Positions 24,415 to 35,587 of a DNA stretch of 64,000 nt are shown piece after piece. This DNA comes from Sinotaia quadrata (Eukaryota > Mollusca > Gastropoda > Architaenioglossa > Viviparidae). The notes under the pieces are model-generated. The model was not told the DNA's origin and did no database searches. It saw only the letters and a program-made list of their open reading frames with translations. A program made the position numbers and the translations under genes. The stretch's first letter is position 1. The number at the start of each line of letters is the position of its first letter. The stretch covers positions 68,563,259-68,627,258 of the forward strand of contig CM054181.1 in the NCBI GenBank assembly GCA_028829895.1. Reading direction: 5' to 3'.

Positions 24415-25100
24415 CCGACATTGAAACGCTTTCGTATTGACGCAGTGACATAGCTTTGAAACATTTCCATATTGACGCATTGACATAACTTTGAAATACT
24501 TCCATATTGACGCATTGACACAACTTTGAAACACTCCCATATTGACACAATGACATAACTTTAAAACATTACCATGTGAACAAAGGGACATTCTTTATAA
24601 ACACTTCCATGTGAATAAAGGGACATGCCTTTATAAGACTTCCACGTAAACAAAGGGACATAACTTTAAAACACTTCCATGTGAACAAAGGGACATTCAT
24701 TATTCACACTTCATGTGAACAAAGGGACATTCTTTATAAACACTTCCAATTGAACAAAGGGACATTCTTTATAAACACTTCCAATTGAACAAAGGGACAT
24801 TCTTTATAAACACTTCCAATTGAACAAAGGGACATTCTTTATAAACACTTCCAATTGAACAAAGGGACATTCTTTATAAACACTTCCAATTGAACAAAGG
24901 GACATTCTTTATAAACACTTCCATGTGAACAAATGGACATTCTTTATAAACACTTCCATGTGAACAAAGGGACATTCATTATTCACACTTCATGTGAACA
25001 AATGGACATTCATTATTCACACTTCATGTGAACAAATGGACATTCATTATTCACACTTCCATGTGAACAAATGGACATTCTTTATAAACACTTGTATATA
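24415..25100. repeat. ~34-bp minisatellite with graded divergence (in SKL1 intron 2)
   Basis: The left part repeats cattgacataactttgaaac plus acttccatattga. It changes step by step into aacaaagggacattctttat plus aaacacttcca. About six identical copies carrying ccaattg sit in the centre (24745-24915). A short (ATT)n tract precedes it at 24391-24408. Confidence 0.93.
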
Positions 25101-25251
25101 GATATGACATTTAAATGACAGCCGAAAAGACAATAAAGGGCCGCAGTTATTGGGCGTGTTTCGTTTAATTTAATATTGTAAAAGGTATCATGTGCGAAAT
25201 AAAAATACATACAAATAGTGTGTGTTAGTGAGTATCTGCTTATGAGTGAGT

Positions 25252-25252
<1 letters not shown>

Positions 25253-25283
<31 letters not shown>
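25253..25283. repeat. (AG)n microsatellite
   Basis: About 14 AG units inside SKL1 intron 2. Confidence 0.95.
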
Positions 25284-25744
25284 CTCCAGGGAATTTTGGG
25301 ACTTATCTAAAGAAAAAGACGTATTTACAACAAATATATTGTAAAAATGTGCATCCACTAAAAGAAGAAAAACATAATCCCTTATACCTCCTGTGATAAG
25401 GGGATTTGAATTTCTGAACTACTGCATGCGAAGGTAGAAGAGTTAAGACACTGAGCAGAACACATTTTTATGGTTTTATGCATAATTTTATATATTTCAC
25501 TTTTTAAAAGAATTCTCCATATTCAGAATATACAAATGTATTTTGATTTTTTGAGGAAATTATAAACGTAAATATTGAAATGAGTCTGCTCTGCTGAGTT
25601 GTGTTTTCCCTCATTCATTGAAGTATTTCTTGCCAAAATTATTATTTATTTTCTTTTTAATTCTTTCCGCGTACCTATTTATTTGCTCATTTCAGATCTG
25701 TTAATGCGCTAAACGAAATTGTATGAAGTCTTTATGCCTGTTAA

Positions 25745-25885
25745 TGTGTGATACACAATAAAATCTGGCGACATTATTGGGCGTGTAAGGTAAAATAAAA
25801 CACGTATTACACAATTAAATAAAATCCTCAACATTATTGGGCGTGTAAGGTTAAAAAAACACGTATTACACAATTAAATAAATAG
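25745..25885. repeat. ~66-bp two-copy repeat with ttattgggcgtgt
   Basis: Two copies of acattattgggcgtgtaagg followed by acacgtattacacaattaaa. The word ttattgggcgtgt also occurs alone at about 25148. Confidence 0.85.
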
Positions 25886-25894
25886 CGTCTAAGG

Positions 25895-26020
25895 CGGGCA
25901 GTAGGAAGGAAGGATGGATAGAGAGATAGAATACTGACTGAATGAATTGATGGTTGGATGAACGGACGGGTGGACGAAGAGATAGAAGGAAGGATGGACG
26001 GACGGGTGGACGAACAAACA
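25895..26020. repeat. GGATGGA / GGACGG-rich simple repeat
   Basis: Imperfect repetition of ggaaggatgg, gatagaga and acggacgggtggacga. Confidence 0.85.
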
Positions 26021-26439
26021 GATATAGAGAGAATTCTGTTAGATTGCTAGACTTCTTTGTATGTCTTTCTAAATAAACACGTCGTAATGAATCACAGACT
26101 AATGCTTACTCTTTCAGCACTAGAGTCCAATGTTGACAACACCACGACCACGGACTATCGTAATGGGATACGAGCGAGATGTGTGTTGCTCCATTTTCTT
26201 GTCAAATATCCTCATTAAATCTTTCTGCTGAGTATACCCTGAAAATATAATTGTGCCAATATTTTTTGAAAAACTTGCTTGCGTTTGAAAATCTATAATT
26301 TTAACAATTTTAAACTGCTTTTTAAAAAAAAAAGTTTATTTTTCTGTTTCTTCATCAATACTTTGTATGTTCCTTCAGATCCGGGACAAAATTGTAGTAA
26401 ATTATTTATGTTAGAGAAAAGATTGTCTTCATCCAAACG

Positions 26440-26700
26440 GTATATTCACTACAAGAATATTTCTATACAAGACTGTATCTATATGAAATTCTATGTCCAT
26501 GAAAACGCTACATCTATAACTATGAAAATCTATACTCATTAATTCACTACATCTATAACTATGAAACCTATACCCATTAATTCACTACATCTATAACTAT
26601 AAAAACCTATACCCATTAATTCACTACATCTATAACTATAAAAACCTATACCCATTAATTCACTACATCTATAACTATGAAACCGTATGCCCATTAAATC
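26440..26700. repeat. ~39-bp minisatellite
   Basis: Units of cccattaattcactacatct then ataactatgaaaacctata. The first copies, with ctatactcat and ctatgtccat, are degenerate. Confidence 0.92.
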
Positions 26701-27479
26701 ACAACAACTATGCTGTGGACACCTCTATGCACTCTTCACTCGTTATCATTATTGTTTATTTATTAATATCACATAACTAATGACAATGTTATCGAGAGTC
26801 TTAATTTATAGTTATTAATAATTCTCCCACAAGACCAACATGTTGCTCACTTGGCGGATTAAAAGGGTGTCGTAAAACTCAATTCTTTACACGATAATAA
26901 GATAGACATTTTACTGTCACATAATGTTTCTGCAGGTGGAAACTTCTTACTAAGGAGTAATAACAATCCTTCTTTTATTTACATTTAACAAGCCCATATC
27001 CACCCGCTATTAATCCAACATAATGTATTAATATATGTGCAAGAAGGTTAATAAATTTAAAAATTAATGTATTAAATCAACAATTGAATATACAACATAT
27101 GATTATAATCATAAGAGTATTGACATTTACATCACTTCACGACTATGTTTGATTTAAACATTAGACACTCATTCAGTTCATTCCAGCGTATACATCAGCA
27201 GCAAATTAACATAAATATATAATCAAGTTCTTAAATATGGTTTCGTCATGGAAAAGAGAATAGAGTTTTAGAGAAATAATTATAGTCAATCTACATAACA
27301 TTTTCAATGATGGCAGCTCTCATTGGCACCTGTTCACAATCACGTGGTTTGCAACAAGCCACTTTCTTATTAGATGATAATCCAATGTACCCCTTCTAGG
27401 CACATTGCACAACTGTTCTGGAATCGTTGATGTGCTCACAAAGCACACTGTGAAGAATCACCCATAACTTGGTATGCAC

Positions 27480-27790
27480 TATCAAGCATATCAGGAGGAA
27501 TGTTCCCGAATCTTCATTTGTGTGTTACTCAGCACACCACAAGGAATGTTCCTGAATCTTCATTCGTGTGTTACTCTGCACACCACAAGGAATGTTCCTG
27601 AATCTTCATTTGTGTGTTACTCAGCACACCACGAGGAATGTTCCTGAATCTTCATTTGTGTGTTACTCAGCACAACATGAGGAATGTTCCTGAATCTTCA
27701 TTTGTGTGTTACTCAGCACACCACGAGGAATGTTCCTGAATCTTCATTTGTGTGTTACTCAGCACAACATGAGGAATGTTCAAGAAACTT
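27480..27790. repeat. ~46-bp minisatellite, about 7 copies
   Basis: Unit gaggaatgttcctgaatctt then catttgtgtgttactcagca. Near-identical copies. Confidence 0.96.
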
Positions 27791-28034
27791 TTGTGAATTC
27801 AAATTCAAGCCTCAATTTCCACCATATTGGCTCTTGAATGGAATTCTCAGGAATTTACAACAACATGTTTACTGCTAAGTCCGACAACACTGCTGGATAC
27901 ACACTAATACGGTCTGATAGAGTACAGTAGTCATTGCAGTCTGGAGTGGATACAAGGTTACAAAACAAAAATGGCGAGCTCCTTTCTGCAATTGTCAAAT
28001 TAAGGGCAGTGCTAAGTTTCAGGAATATTTCATC

Positions 28035-28660
28035 TCTAAACTTCTCTCTTACACACATTCTCATCTTACAAATCCTGCAACACTATTCATTAGCCCAATA
28101 CACACAGAGCATAAGAAATATAGCATCAATCAAAATTCACAAGTATAATGTACAACATAATCAAATTAGTGAACATAGAAATAATGGTTCAATTACAAAA
28201 GCATTCTCCAATTCAAAACATGTACGAAATATTTCTAAGTACATTATTTCTTATCAGTCAATTAACTTACCAAAAGCTAAAGATTCACCATTTTGACAGG
28301 ACTTGAGTAGTTTTTATTATCCAATGATTATGATTTATAAGAACAAGACCAGCCAATGGGTTGAGATCAAACAAATTTACTTCTAGAAAATTCTATTGAT
28401 TGTCAGTTAGCTGGTTGAGTGAGAATGGACTTAGAAATATTTCATATACTTTTGCTATTGATATGTTATACTTGTGTTTTTTTGTAGAGATGTGCTACGT
28501 GAGTTGTCTTATATTTCTATAAATGTTTGAACTAAGCTGCTCGCATTTAGCGTGCTAACACTTGACATTGTTTTGTGCATGTATTGGGCTAAGAAATGCT
28601 ATTGCAGGAGACTAAGTTGAGACTGGAATGTTAGAAAGAATGGAGTTATAACGCAATAAA
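28035..28660. repeat. DR1 dispersed repeat, head-on inverted pair
   Basis: 28035-28290 matches the forward family (tcctgcaacactattcatta, aaatatttctaagtacatta). 28300-28660 matches the same family in reverse: its complement contains gaaatatttctaagtccatt, ataaatcataatcattgg, aatgtcaagtgttagcac and gcagcttagttcaaa, all present in the 60.6-61.0 kb copy. The two halves share part of the element and form an imperfect fold-back. Confidence 0.8.
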
Positions 28661-29004
28661 CTGGAAACTTAGTGTTTGCTCCTTAATTATATTTTGCAAT
28701 GAGCAAGCAGCCTTTCCACTTGCTTATTTTCACGTGTTGAGTCTACGTGTTCACTGGCTGTGACTGCGGAGATGTGGGAATCATCTGCTGTGGTGCGCAT
28801 AATTGTAAAAAGGATACACTACACTCTGTTTAATGTATTGTGGCAAAGTATGCTCACTACATTGAGGAAATTTCTGGTATGGGGAGTACAAGAAATTACT
28901 ATAATTGTTGGTCTTCTTGAACAAACTGATAAGGCAGAAAAATCCCAGGTTGACTTTGGGAGAATGTGCAGCAAATTCTATTTCAATGTGAGGACAGAAA
29001 CATG

Positions 29005-29145
29005 TGTAAATTGAACTGAACTGTAACTTGTGACAGCGTGAGGACAGAAACATGTGTAAATTGAACTGAACTGTAACTTGTGACAACGTGTGGACAGAAA
29101 CATGTGTAAATTGAACTGAACTGTAACTTGTGACACCGTGGCAAA
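29005..29145. repeat. 58-bp direct repeat, ~2.5-3 copies
   Basis: Near-identical ggacagaaacatgtgtaaat then tgaactgaactgtaacttgt. Confidence 0.96.
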
Positions 29146-29569
29146 GCACACAAAGGACTATTAAAACCGAGCTGAATCAGGTTATGTTAAAAACTTTCAT
29201 TGCTCGTTTCTAATAATTCCATTTCTGTTCTTTGATAAGACAATCATGTGATTTGTAAATGTATTATTTTTTAAAAGTGTACTATATTGAATACATATAT
29301 TTTTTTAACAAACAGTAGTAGCAAATTGTTTATATTACACTTTATTAAAAGATTATAGTAGTTATATTTTATTTAATGCTTGTTATTTATGACTTAATTA
29401 AAGCTGTGTTAAAATTAATTACCATAAAACAAATAGTTCATTGACTTTAAAAAAAAACTCGCCTACAGCATCTCCATCCCATTCTAAAAAAAATATATTG
29501 CATATGGATCGGATAGAATTATTTTATTATCATCGAATTTTAATGTTAAGTTTTTACTCATAGTAATGT

Positions 29570-29715
29570 TCATCTGGCACCAAATTGCTCAGTGTAAATT
29601 ATGCAGGACGCTAGCTGAGATTCAGTACAAATTGATCTGACATCAAGATGCTCAGTGTAAATTATGCTGAAAGCTAGATGAGTTTCACTACACTTTCTGA
29701 TATCAGGATGTACGA
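29570..29715. repeat. ~62-bp two-copy degenerate repeat
   Basis: Copies share gctcagtgtaaattatgc, gctag and tgagattca-like words. Confidence 0.75.
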
Positions 29716-30224
29716 GAAAGACTCTTTTTGTCTACCACTCATCTGTCCATGTGTTGAAAGGCCCGGTTGATAATTATAGAAACAAATTGCGTCCTTATAG
29801 CGTGCATTGCTTTGTGCTTATTGTCCCATTTATGTCTCCTATCTTTTTATCCTCTACAGTAGACGATGTTTTCATTGATACCGTTGTATGTCTATAGTTC
29901 AGTCCTATCGTGTCTTCTTTCATTATCAGGACATTTGAATTTGTTAAGTGGAATGCCTATTTTTCCAGCTGCTTTTGAAGTCTGTGTTCATTCTATATTT
30001 TTGACCGTAGCTTTTCCCCGCTTAAACCAGGCTATGATTTTAACTCCTTTCTGCAGTATCTGTTTTTGGATCTCCTGTTTGAAACTAAGTCCACTGTCGG
30101 TCTTTTATTTGTTTGTGTATATTTTCTATTATTCTCCTTTTTCTCTTAATGTTTGTAATTTTGTGCCCTGTGTTCGGCAGGATTTTTTTTAATATCTATT
30201 TCCTGTGCACCCTAAAGTCCGTTG

Positions 30225-30885
30225 GTCTTGTGTGTCACCAATCTACCTTTTTGTACTGTTGTGTAATATATCTAAAGTGTCCTTTTTGTACTGTTGTGTC
30301 ATATATCTAATGTGTCCTTTTTGTATTGTTCTGTCATATATCTAATGTGTCATTTTGTGCTGTTGTGACATATCTAACATGTCCTTTTGTACTGTTGTGT
30401 CATATATCTAATATGTCTTTTTGTGCTGTTCTGACATATTTCTCGTGTGTCTTTTGTGTGCTGCTGTGACATATATAATGTGTCTTTCTTGTATTATTGT
30501 GTCATGTATCTAATGTGTCCTTTTTTGTACTGTTGTTTCTTTGTGCTATTGTGACAAATATATAACATGTCCTTTTGTACTGTTGTGTAAATATCTAATG
30601 TGTCTTTAGATATGCTGTTGTGTCATATATCTAATGTGTCTTTAGATATGCTGTTGTGTCATATATCTAATGTGTCTTTTTGTGCTGTTCTGACATATGT
30701 CTCTTGTGTCTTTTGTGTGCTGTTGTGATATATATCTAATGTGTCTTTTGTGTTCTGCTGTGACATATATCTAATGTGTCTTTATTGTGCTGTTGTGACA
30801 TATATCTAATGTGTCCTTTTTGCTGTTGTGGTATATATCTAATATGTCTTTTTGTGCTGTTGTGATATATATGTAATGCATACTT
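30225..30885. repeat. ~33-bp minisatellite
   Basis: About 19 degenerate copies of catatatctaatgtgtcttt then ttgtgctgttgtga. Confidence 0.93.
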
Positions 30886-31489
30886 TCATTTCCATTCCCC
30901 ACCACCACCACCATGCCAATGTTTATTCTTTAAATTAATTATCTGCAAATGTATTGTCACCAATGTTCCGCTTTGGCTTTGTGATCCCAGTTTCGTGTGA
31001 CATACATGCAGTCTATTTTGTCTTTATTACTGAATATAATATATTCTGTCTTGGCTTCCTCTTCATTAGATTTGATTGTCCTTTGTCTAGTCTGTTTCTA
31101 TGACGTATTTGTTTTCTATGTCCGTATAGTTTTCTATGTATCCTGTTTCTGAGCCACTCCTACGGCTTAAGTCCTTGTAACTATTGTATCAGTCTTAGTT
31201 TTCTCTGCTGCGCCTGTAGGATTCATGTCCAATCAGTTTTTAACTTATAAATCCTAAGTCTTATCTGAATGTTATCTCCTCGATTATGTGTACTATAGTT
31301 TGTAATTCCTATGTATAATCGTACAATTAGCAAAGAAATTCACTGTCAATTTCCGTATAATAAAAATTTGTCTTATATAGGAATTAGATCACCCCAACCT
31401 GACCTGTGTGTTTCTTATTTTATACTGAGCACTTGAATTCAAGTTTATTTATGGCTTTGTTTGTTTGACAACGGACTTGTCTGGAATTT

Positions 31490-31660
31490 ATTGCTCTTTC
31501 AACTTGTCAGAAATTATTTCCCTTTGGATTGTCAAACGTTATTGCCCTTTTTGACTTTTGATTTGACAGAAATTATTACTCCTTTGACTTGACAGAAATG
31601 ATTGCCCTTTTCACTTGACAGAAATGATTGCCCTTTTGACTTCGCAGAAACTGTTAGTAC
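31490..31660. repeat. ~27-bp degenerate tandem repeat
   Basis: Repeated gacttgacagaaatgattgc then ccttttc. Confidence 0.85.
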
Positions 31661-32007
31661 CATTTACTCTGATTGCATAAAACAGGAAAGTGCACGTCAT
31701 TTTAACTTTTATCCAGTTATATGGCCAAACGAACGACAGTCTAAAAATAAACAAATAGCCATCCAATATTTAACCCCGATTGATAACCGTAAAATTGGGG
31801 CCTTTCTAGGTTTTCGGAGGACATAGTAAGAGAATAAAAATGTGCATAGATATTTAATTTTGTTATTATTCACTTTTAACAGAATATAATTCAAAGTATA
31901 CCGCTGTCCAGTTGAAACTATGGCTCATCTAGAAAACATGAAATGACGGGAAGAAAACAACTTATAAAATGTAACAAATCATGTATATGTACAGTATGTA
32001 TGTATGT

Positions 32008-32030
32008 CTGTGTGTGTGCGTGTGTGTGTA

Positions 32031-32105
<75 letters not shown>
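32008..32105. repeat. Compound (TG)n(AG)n microsatellite
   Basis: A TG-rich run to about 32052 is followed directly by about 26 AG units. Open frames over it encode only dipeptide repeats. Confidence 0.97.
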
Positions 32106-32107
<2 letters not shown>

Positions 32108-33003
32108 CAAAACAAACAGCAAACAAAAAGCAAACAAAGATAAGAATGCTAGAAAGAATTCAAAGCAACAGACGGTTAAGTTTTAGCTAAATATTGAAAG
32201 CGATTGGAATCGAAATACAAACTGATTTATTTGTAAAAATGTGGGGAAATAATTGTATTTTTTAAGAAGACAAAACAATTAGACAAGTACGGAGGGCTTA
32301 CAGACCAATTATAATTCACTTCGCTAATATTCAACATTTTACAATTTAATTAGCAACGGTAATGGATGCTATAAATTACAAGATATAAAATATATCTTCA
32401 CTCTTGGGTGAAAATCTACAAATTCTGCCATATTATTTCCAAACAAGCGAGAGGCAATTTCTGTAGTAGGCCTCGTAAACGAATCAAGGTCACCTTATTT
32501 GTTCACAATTATACTCTTACTTTCGTTTGAATGTTTACTTTATGTACAAAATGGTCAATGTGGCTAGATCTCGACGAGTTGTACATAATGTTTTATGTGT
32601 CATTTATTATTACTTTTAGATTATTTATTATTTTTGTCAGTGTGTTAAAAGCTTATTATTAATGTTATTATTATGTATCTGGAAATGACTTACTAATTTT
32701 TGTATACGTCAGTGAGTTTAAAGCTGAAGAATATTTGGTTTAAACAGTAAGTTAAACAACATATTAATTGAGTATTAGTTGAAAGCATACTGCTATTGTA
32801 TGTCTCAAACAAAGTTTCATTGACACAGAATCAATGTACAACGTGAAGAGATGATAATGGTGAAGACAACTTTGACAATGCAGAGGTTGGGACGAAGTCT
32901 TGGTTAAAGAATATGTAACGAATAACAGTTTTGCAGATGATGTTAATGGTAACGATGATGACATTGACGACGATGGTGTAGATGGTGATGATGATCGTGG
33001 TGG

Positions 33004-33030
33004 TGGTGATGATGATGATGATGATGATGA
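33004..33030. repeat. (GAT)n tract beside the SKL1 exon 3 acceptor
   Basis: About nine GAT units end some 16 bases before the acceptor AG. The matching acceptor of the paralogue SKL2 is preceded by an (ATT)n tract. Confidence 0.9.
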
Positions 33031-33046
33031 TTTTTCTTCTTAACAG

Positions 33047-33660
33047 GACTGGCGCATCGCAATGACCATCACGAAGTGGTGCAAGCTGTTGTTTGAGCTC
33101 TTCGTTTGCCTCTTGCACCCCCTCCCCGTCTCGTCCTTCACCATCCCCACCTTCATAGTCGACCACGGCTCGGACGGCGAGCAGATGGTGCACAACGCCC
33201 GTCTGCCCGTCAACTGCGTCCTGACGATCTTCATGTTCCTGCGCCTGTACCTGCTGGGCCGCTTCGTGGTGGTGCGCAGCAAGCTGTTCCTGGACACGTC
33301 CGTCCAGAGCCTGGGGGCCCTGTCACGCGTGAAGATCAACGCCCAGTTCGTCTTTCGCGCGCTCATGTCCACCTCGCCGATAACGGTACTGGGCTCGTGG
33401 ATGGTCGGGACGTTCTTCGTCAACAGCTGGAACCTGCGCGTGTGCGAGGTGTACACTGACCCTGGATCGGCGTCCATCACGTACGGGCAGTCCATGTGGC
33501 TGACGGCGGTGACGTTTCTCACTGTCGGGTACGGAGACCTGGTGCCGCGGTCGTATTGCGCGCGGGTAATCGCAAGCATCACGGGTATGATGGGCGTGGG
33601 CAGCATGGCGCTGACCGTGGCAGTGCTGGCCAAGAAGCTCGAACAGTCCAGAGCAGAAAA
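33047..33660 (+). CDS. KCNN-like: SKL1 exon 3: S3-S6 and pore of SK-like channel
   Basis: Starts after tcttaacag and encodes residues 137 to about 341. DWRIAMT at the start matches the S2-S3 linker of SK channels. CLLHPLP follows (S3; SK channels have an HP-P motif here), then FLRLYLLGRFVVV (S4 region), the SRVKINAQFVFRALM linker, S5 ending WNLRVCEVY, a short turret, the pore helix QSMWLTAVTFL, and the filter TVGYGD at residues 295-300 (33521-33538). S6 ends AVLAKKLEQSRAEK, like the conserved end of S6 in SK channels. SK channels usually have S-I-G-Y-G-D; here it is T-V. The exon is strikingly GC-rich against an AT-rich background, which opens long false frames on the other strand. It ends in phase 2 at aaaa|gtacga, and a (TG)n tract begins about 15 bases into the intron. 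Confidence 0.95.
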
Positions 33661-33670
33661 GTACGATGTG

Positions 33671-33671
<1 letters not shown>

Positions 33672-33738
<67 letters not shown>

Positions 33739-33775
33739 TGTGTGTGTGTGTGTATGTGTGTGTTGTGTGTGTGTG
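33672..33775. repeat. (TG)n microsatellite at the start of SKL1 intron 3
   Basis: About 50 TG units, slightly interrupted. They begin about 12 bases inside the intron, next to the donor. Confidence 0.97.
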
Positions 33776-34559
33776 TAATTTGGGCAAGAAGGTATATGGA
33801 TTGAACAAAAACGAATTATTGCAATGTACATGTATGGAAAAAAATATAATTATGGAAGGGGTGTATATAGTATTACAGTATTAGTATTATAGTATAGTAT
33901 AGTATTATTGTAAGTAATGGACAAAAAGAAGCATTCTAAGGGTAATGTAAAGCAAAAGTGGGTAAACATTAACAATGCAAAGGTATATGAAAAGAAATGA
34001 ATCATTTCATGTCTATGTATAACGGAGATAATGAAACATTGCAAATGTGTATGTGTGTGCGCGCGCGGGGTGGGTGGGATATTTTTGTAGTTATTGCTGT
34101 TGGCCAAATATAACCATTGCAAGGATATTTGGAGAGGATTAAAAAAATAATCATTGCAAGTGTAGAAGTAATGGACAAAATTATAACCATATTATATCTA
34201 AAGGGCACAACGGCGCAGTGCGGAAGTGTGTGTCATAGACAATAGAAACATTGTAAGGGTATGTGCAAAAGTTAACCAATAGATTAACAATAAGGTTAAT
34301 GGGTACATCAGCACAGTACGAGTGTATAATAAAACAATACTAATGGTTAAAGATATATTTAAGGTGAGGAAATCATATGTTTTAAAGTATTCATAATGAG
34401 TTCAACAATCAAAGTTGTAGTCTCTTTCTTAAGAGAAAGCATGAGCCTTGAAAGTTCATTCAATGGACAAATGAAACCAGTGGCCAAAGAAACTATAGCT
34501 TTTGCATTCTGATCACGGGCATAGAAAACAGAGTTCAGCTAACGGACAAGGAAAGTATA
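33776..34559. other. SKL1 intron 3, middle part
   Basis: Short repeats (tattatagtatag near 33880; recurring attgcaagg and aatggacaaa words). No coding signal. Confidence 0.5.
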
Positions 34560-34800
34560 ACTTCAGAGCTCAGCTATCGTGCAATGAAAATATTGTGTCA
34601 GAGTTCAGATGAAGAGAGAGGACACTATAATTTAAGAGTTCAGATGACTAGCAAGATAATTATTCTGTAAGAGTTCAGATGACAAGCAACATAATTATTC
34701 TTTAAGGTTCAGATAATTAGCAAGATAATTATTCTTTAAGAGTTCAGATGACTAGCAAGATAATTATGCTTTAAGAGTTCAGAGAATGGGCAAGGGAATT
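34560..34800. repeat. ~35-bp minisatellite in SKL1 intron 3
   Basis: Repeats of agagttcagatgactagcaa then gataattattcttta. Confidence 0.9.
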
Positions 34801-34976
34801 ATAATTTCTTTTTCATAATTCAGCTAACGGAATAGGAACTTCCGAGTTCAGGCAATGGAGGTGTGGGAGGGAGCATACACGTCTTTCATGTCTGTGGAAA
34901 ATTAGAGGAATAGGGAAGGGAAAAGAACCACACACAAAATCCTACATTAAGTGTGCGCTGACGTAATCTGTCCCAG

Positions 34977-35367
34977 GTATGTTCACACCTTCGTCCAGCA
35001 GGTGGAGCTAGACAAACAGCGCAAGCACGCGGCCGCTAACGTCATCAAGCAGGCATTCCAGATCGTGCACCTGATGCGAGCCGGACAAACCAGTTCTTCC
35101 CGCCTCTTGTTGCGACACCGCGCGCGCCTTCTGCACGCCCTGCGAGCTATGCACGAGGCGCAATTCCTGAAAACGGCGTTGTCGGAGTTCACGGTCGGCA
35201 CCGTGGAGGTGAACAGCGGCGTGAACGATATGCAGGACACGGTTACTGCCATCCAGAACGAGCAACGGGATCTCGGGCAGCGGGTGGCCAACTTGGAGAC
35301 GTTGATGCTGGCCGTGAGTCGTCAGGTTAACGAGATCAGAGACTTGCTGAAAGACAAAAGCGTTTAA
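34977..35367 (+). CDS. KCNN-like: SKL1 exon 4: calmodulin-binding-like domain and coiled coil
   Basis: Acceptor tctgtcccag ends at 34976. The phase-2 junction restores K-Y in AEKYVHTF, matching the AEKHVHNF of SK channels. Residues about 341-470: YVHTFVQQVELDKQRKHAAA is the start of the calmodulin-binding domain, with the AAANV core kept, but the downstream tryptophan of the mammalian ETW motif is F here (KQAFQIV). A basic LLLRHRARLLHALR helix follows, then a heptad-patterned coiled coil (VNDMQDTVTAIQNEQ, RVANLETLMLAVSRQVNEI) ending KDKSV and a TAA stop at 35365-35367. The C-terminus is shorter than in mammalian SK2. Calcium gating through calmodulin is inferred from the family and is not certain given the divergence. 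Confidence 0.92.
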
Positions 35368-35581
35368 TGTTCGGATCGCTATTGAATAATATAAACTGTT
35401 GACATGTCGATGTTTTCATCAGATGTTTGCAAGCAAGCTACATTAGACACTGAGTGATGATTCCAAAGTGCATTGTGACTGCCGACCGCAAACAAATAAG
35501 GTCAAGTGGTTTGTGATGTACGAAAGTTATTTATTTATAAAAATCAAAAGTGTTTTCTGTCTTCTGAATTTGACACCCATA

Positions 35582-35587
35582 AATAAA
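35582..35587 (+). terminator. Candidate polyadenylation signal of SKL1
   Basis: AATAAA 215 bases after the stop codon. It is the first exact hexamer I see in the 3' flank. Inferred only. Confidence 0.45.

Larger units (their letters stand above)
23870..33046 (+). other. SKL1 intron 2 (9.2 kb), repeat-filled
   Basis: GT at 23870-23871 and AG at 33045-33046 (tcttaacag). It holds the arrays and DR1 copies listed separately. Stretches with nothing recognised: 23.9-24.4, 25.3-25.75, 26.0-26.4, 26.7-27.45, 29.15-29.85 (apart from a weak duplication), 30.9-31.5 and 32.2-32.9 kb. A (GAT)n tract at about 33004-33030 lies just upstream of the acceptor. Confidence 0.85.

Noticed and set aside
24700..25090. 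CRISPR-like look of regularly spaced near-identical words (also at 9.6 and 44 kb)
   Set aside because: Units are contiguous tandem copies without unique spacers, in a eukaryotic setting with no cas genes.
29866..30192. 108-codon hydrophobic plus-strand frame in SKL1 intron 2
   Set aside because: T-rich composition explains the hydrophobicity; no motif, splice context or similarity recognised.
33040..33831. Long minus-strand frames (263 and 161 codons) opposite SKL1 exon 3
   Set aside because: Shadow frames caused by high GC in the real exon plus poly-(TH) from the TG tract; the plus strand gives the clear channel protein with splice sites.
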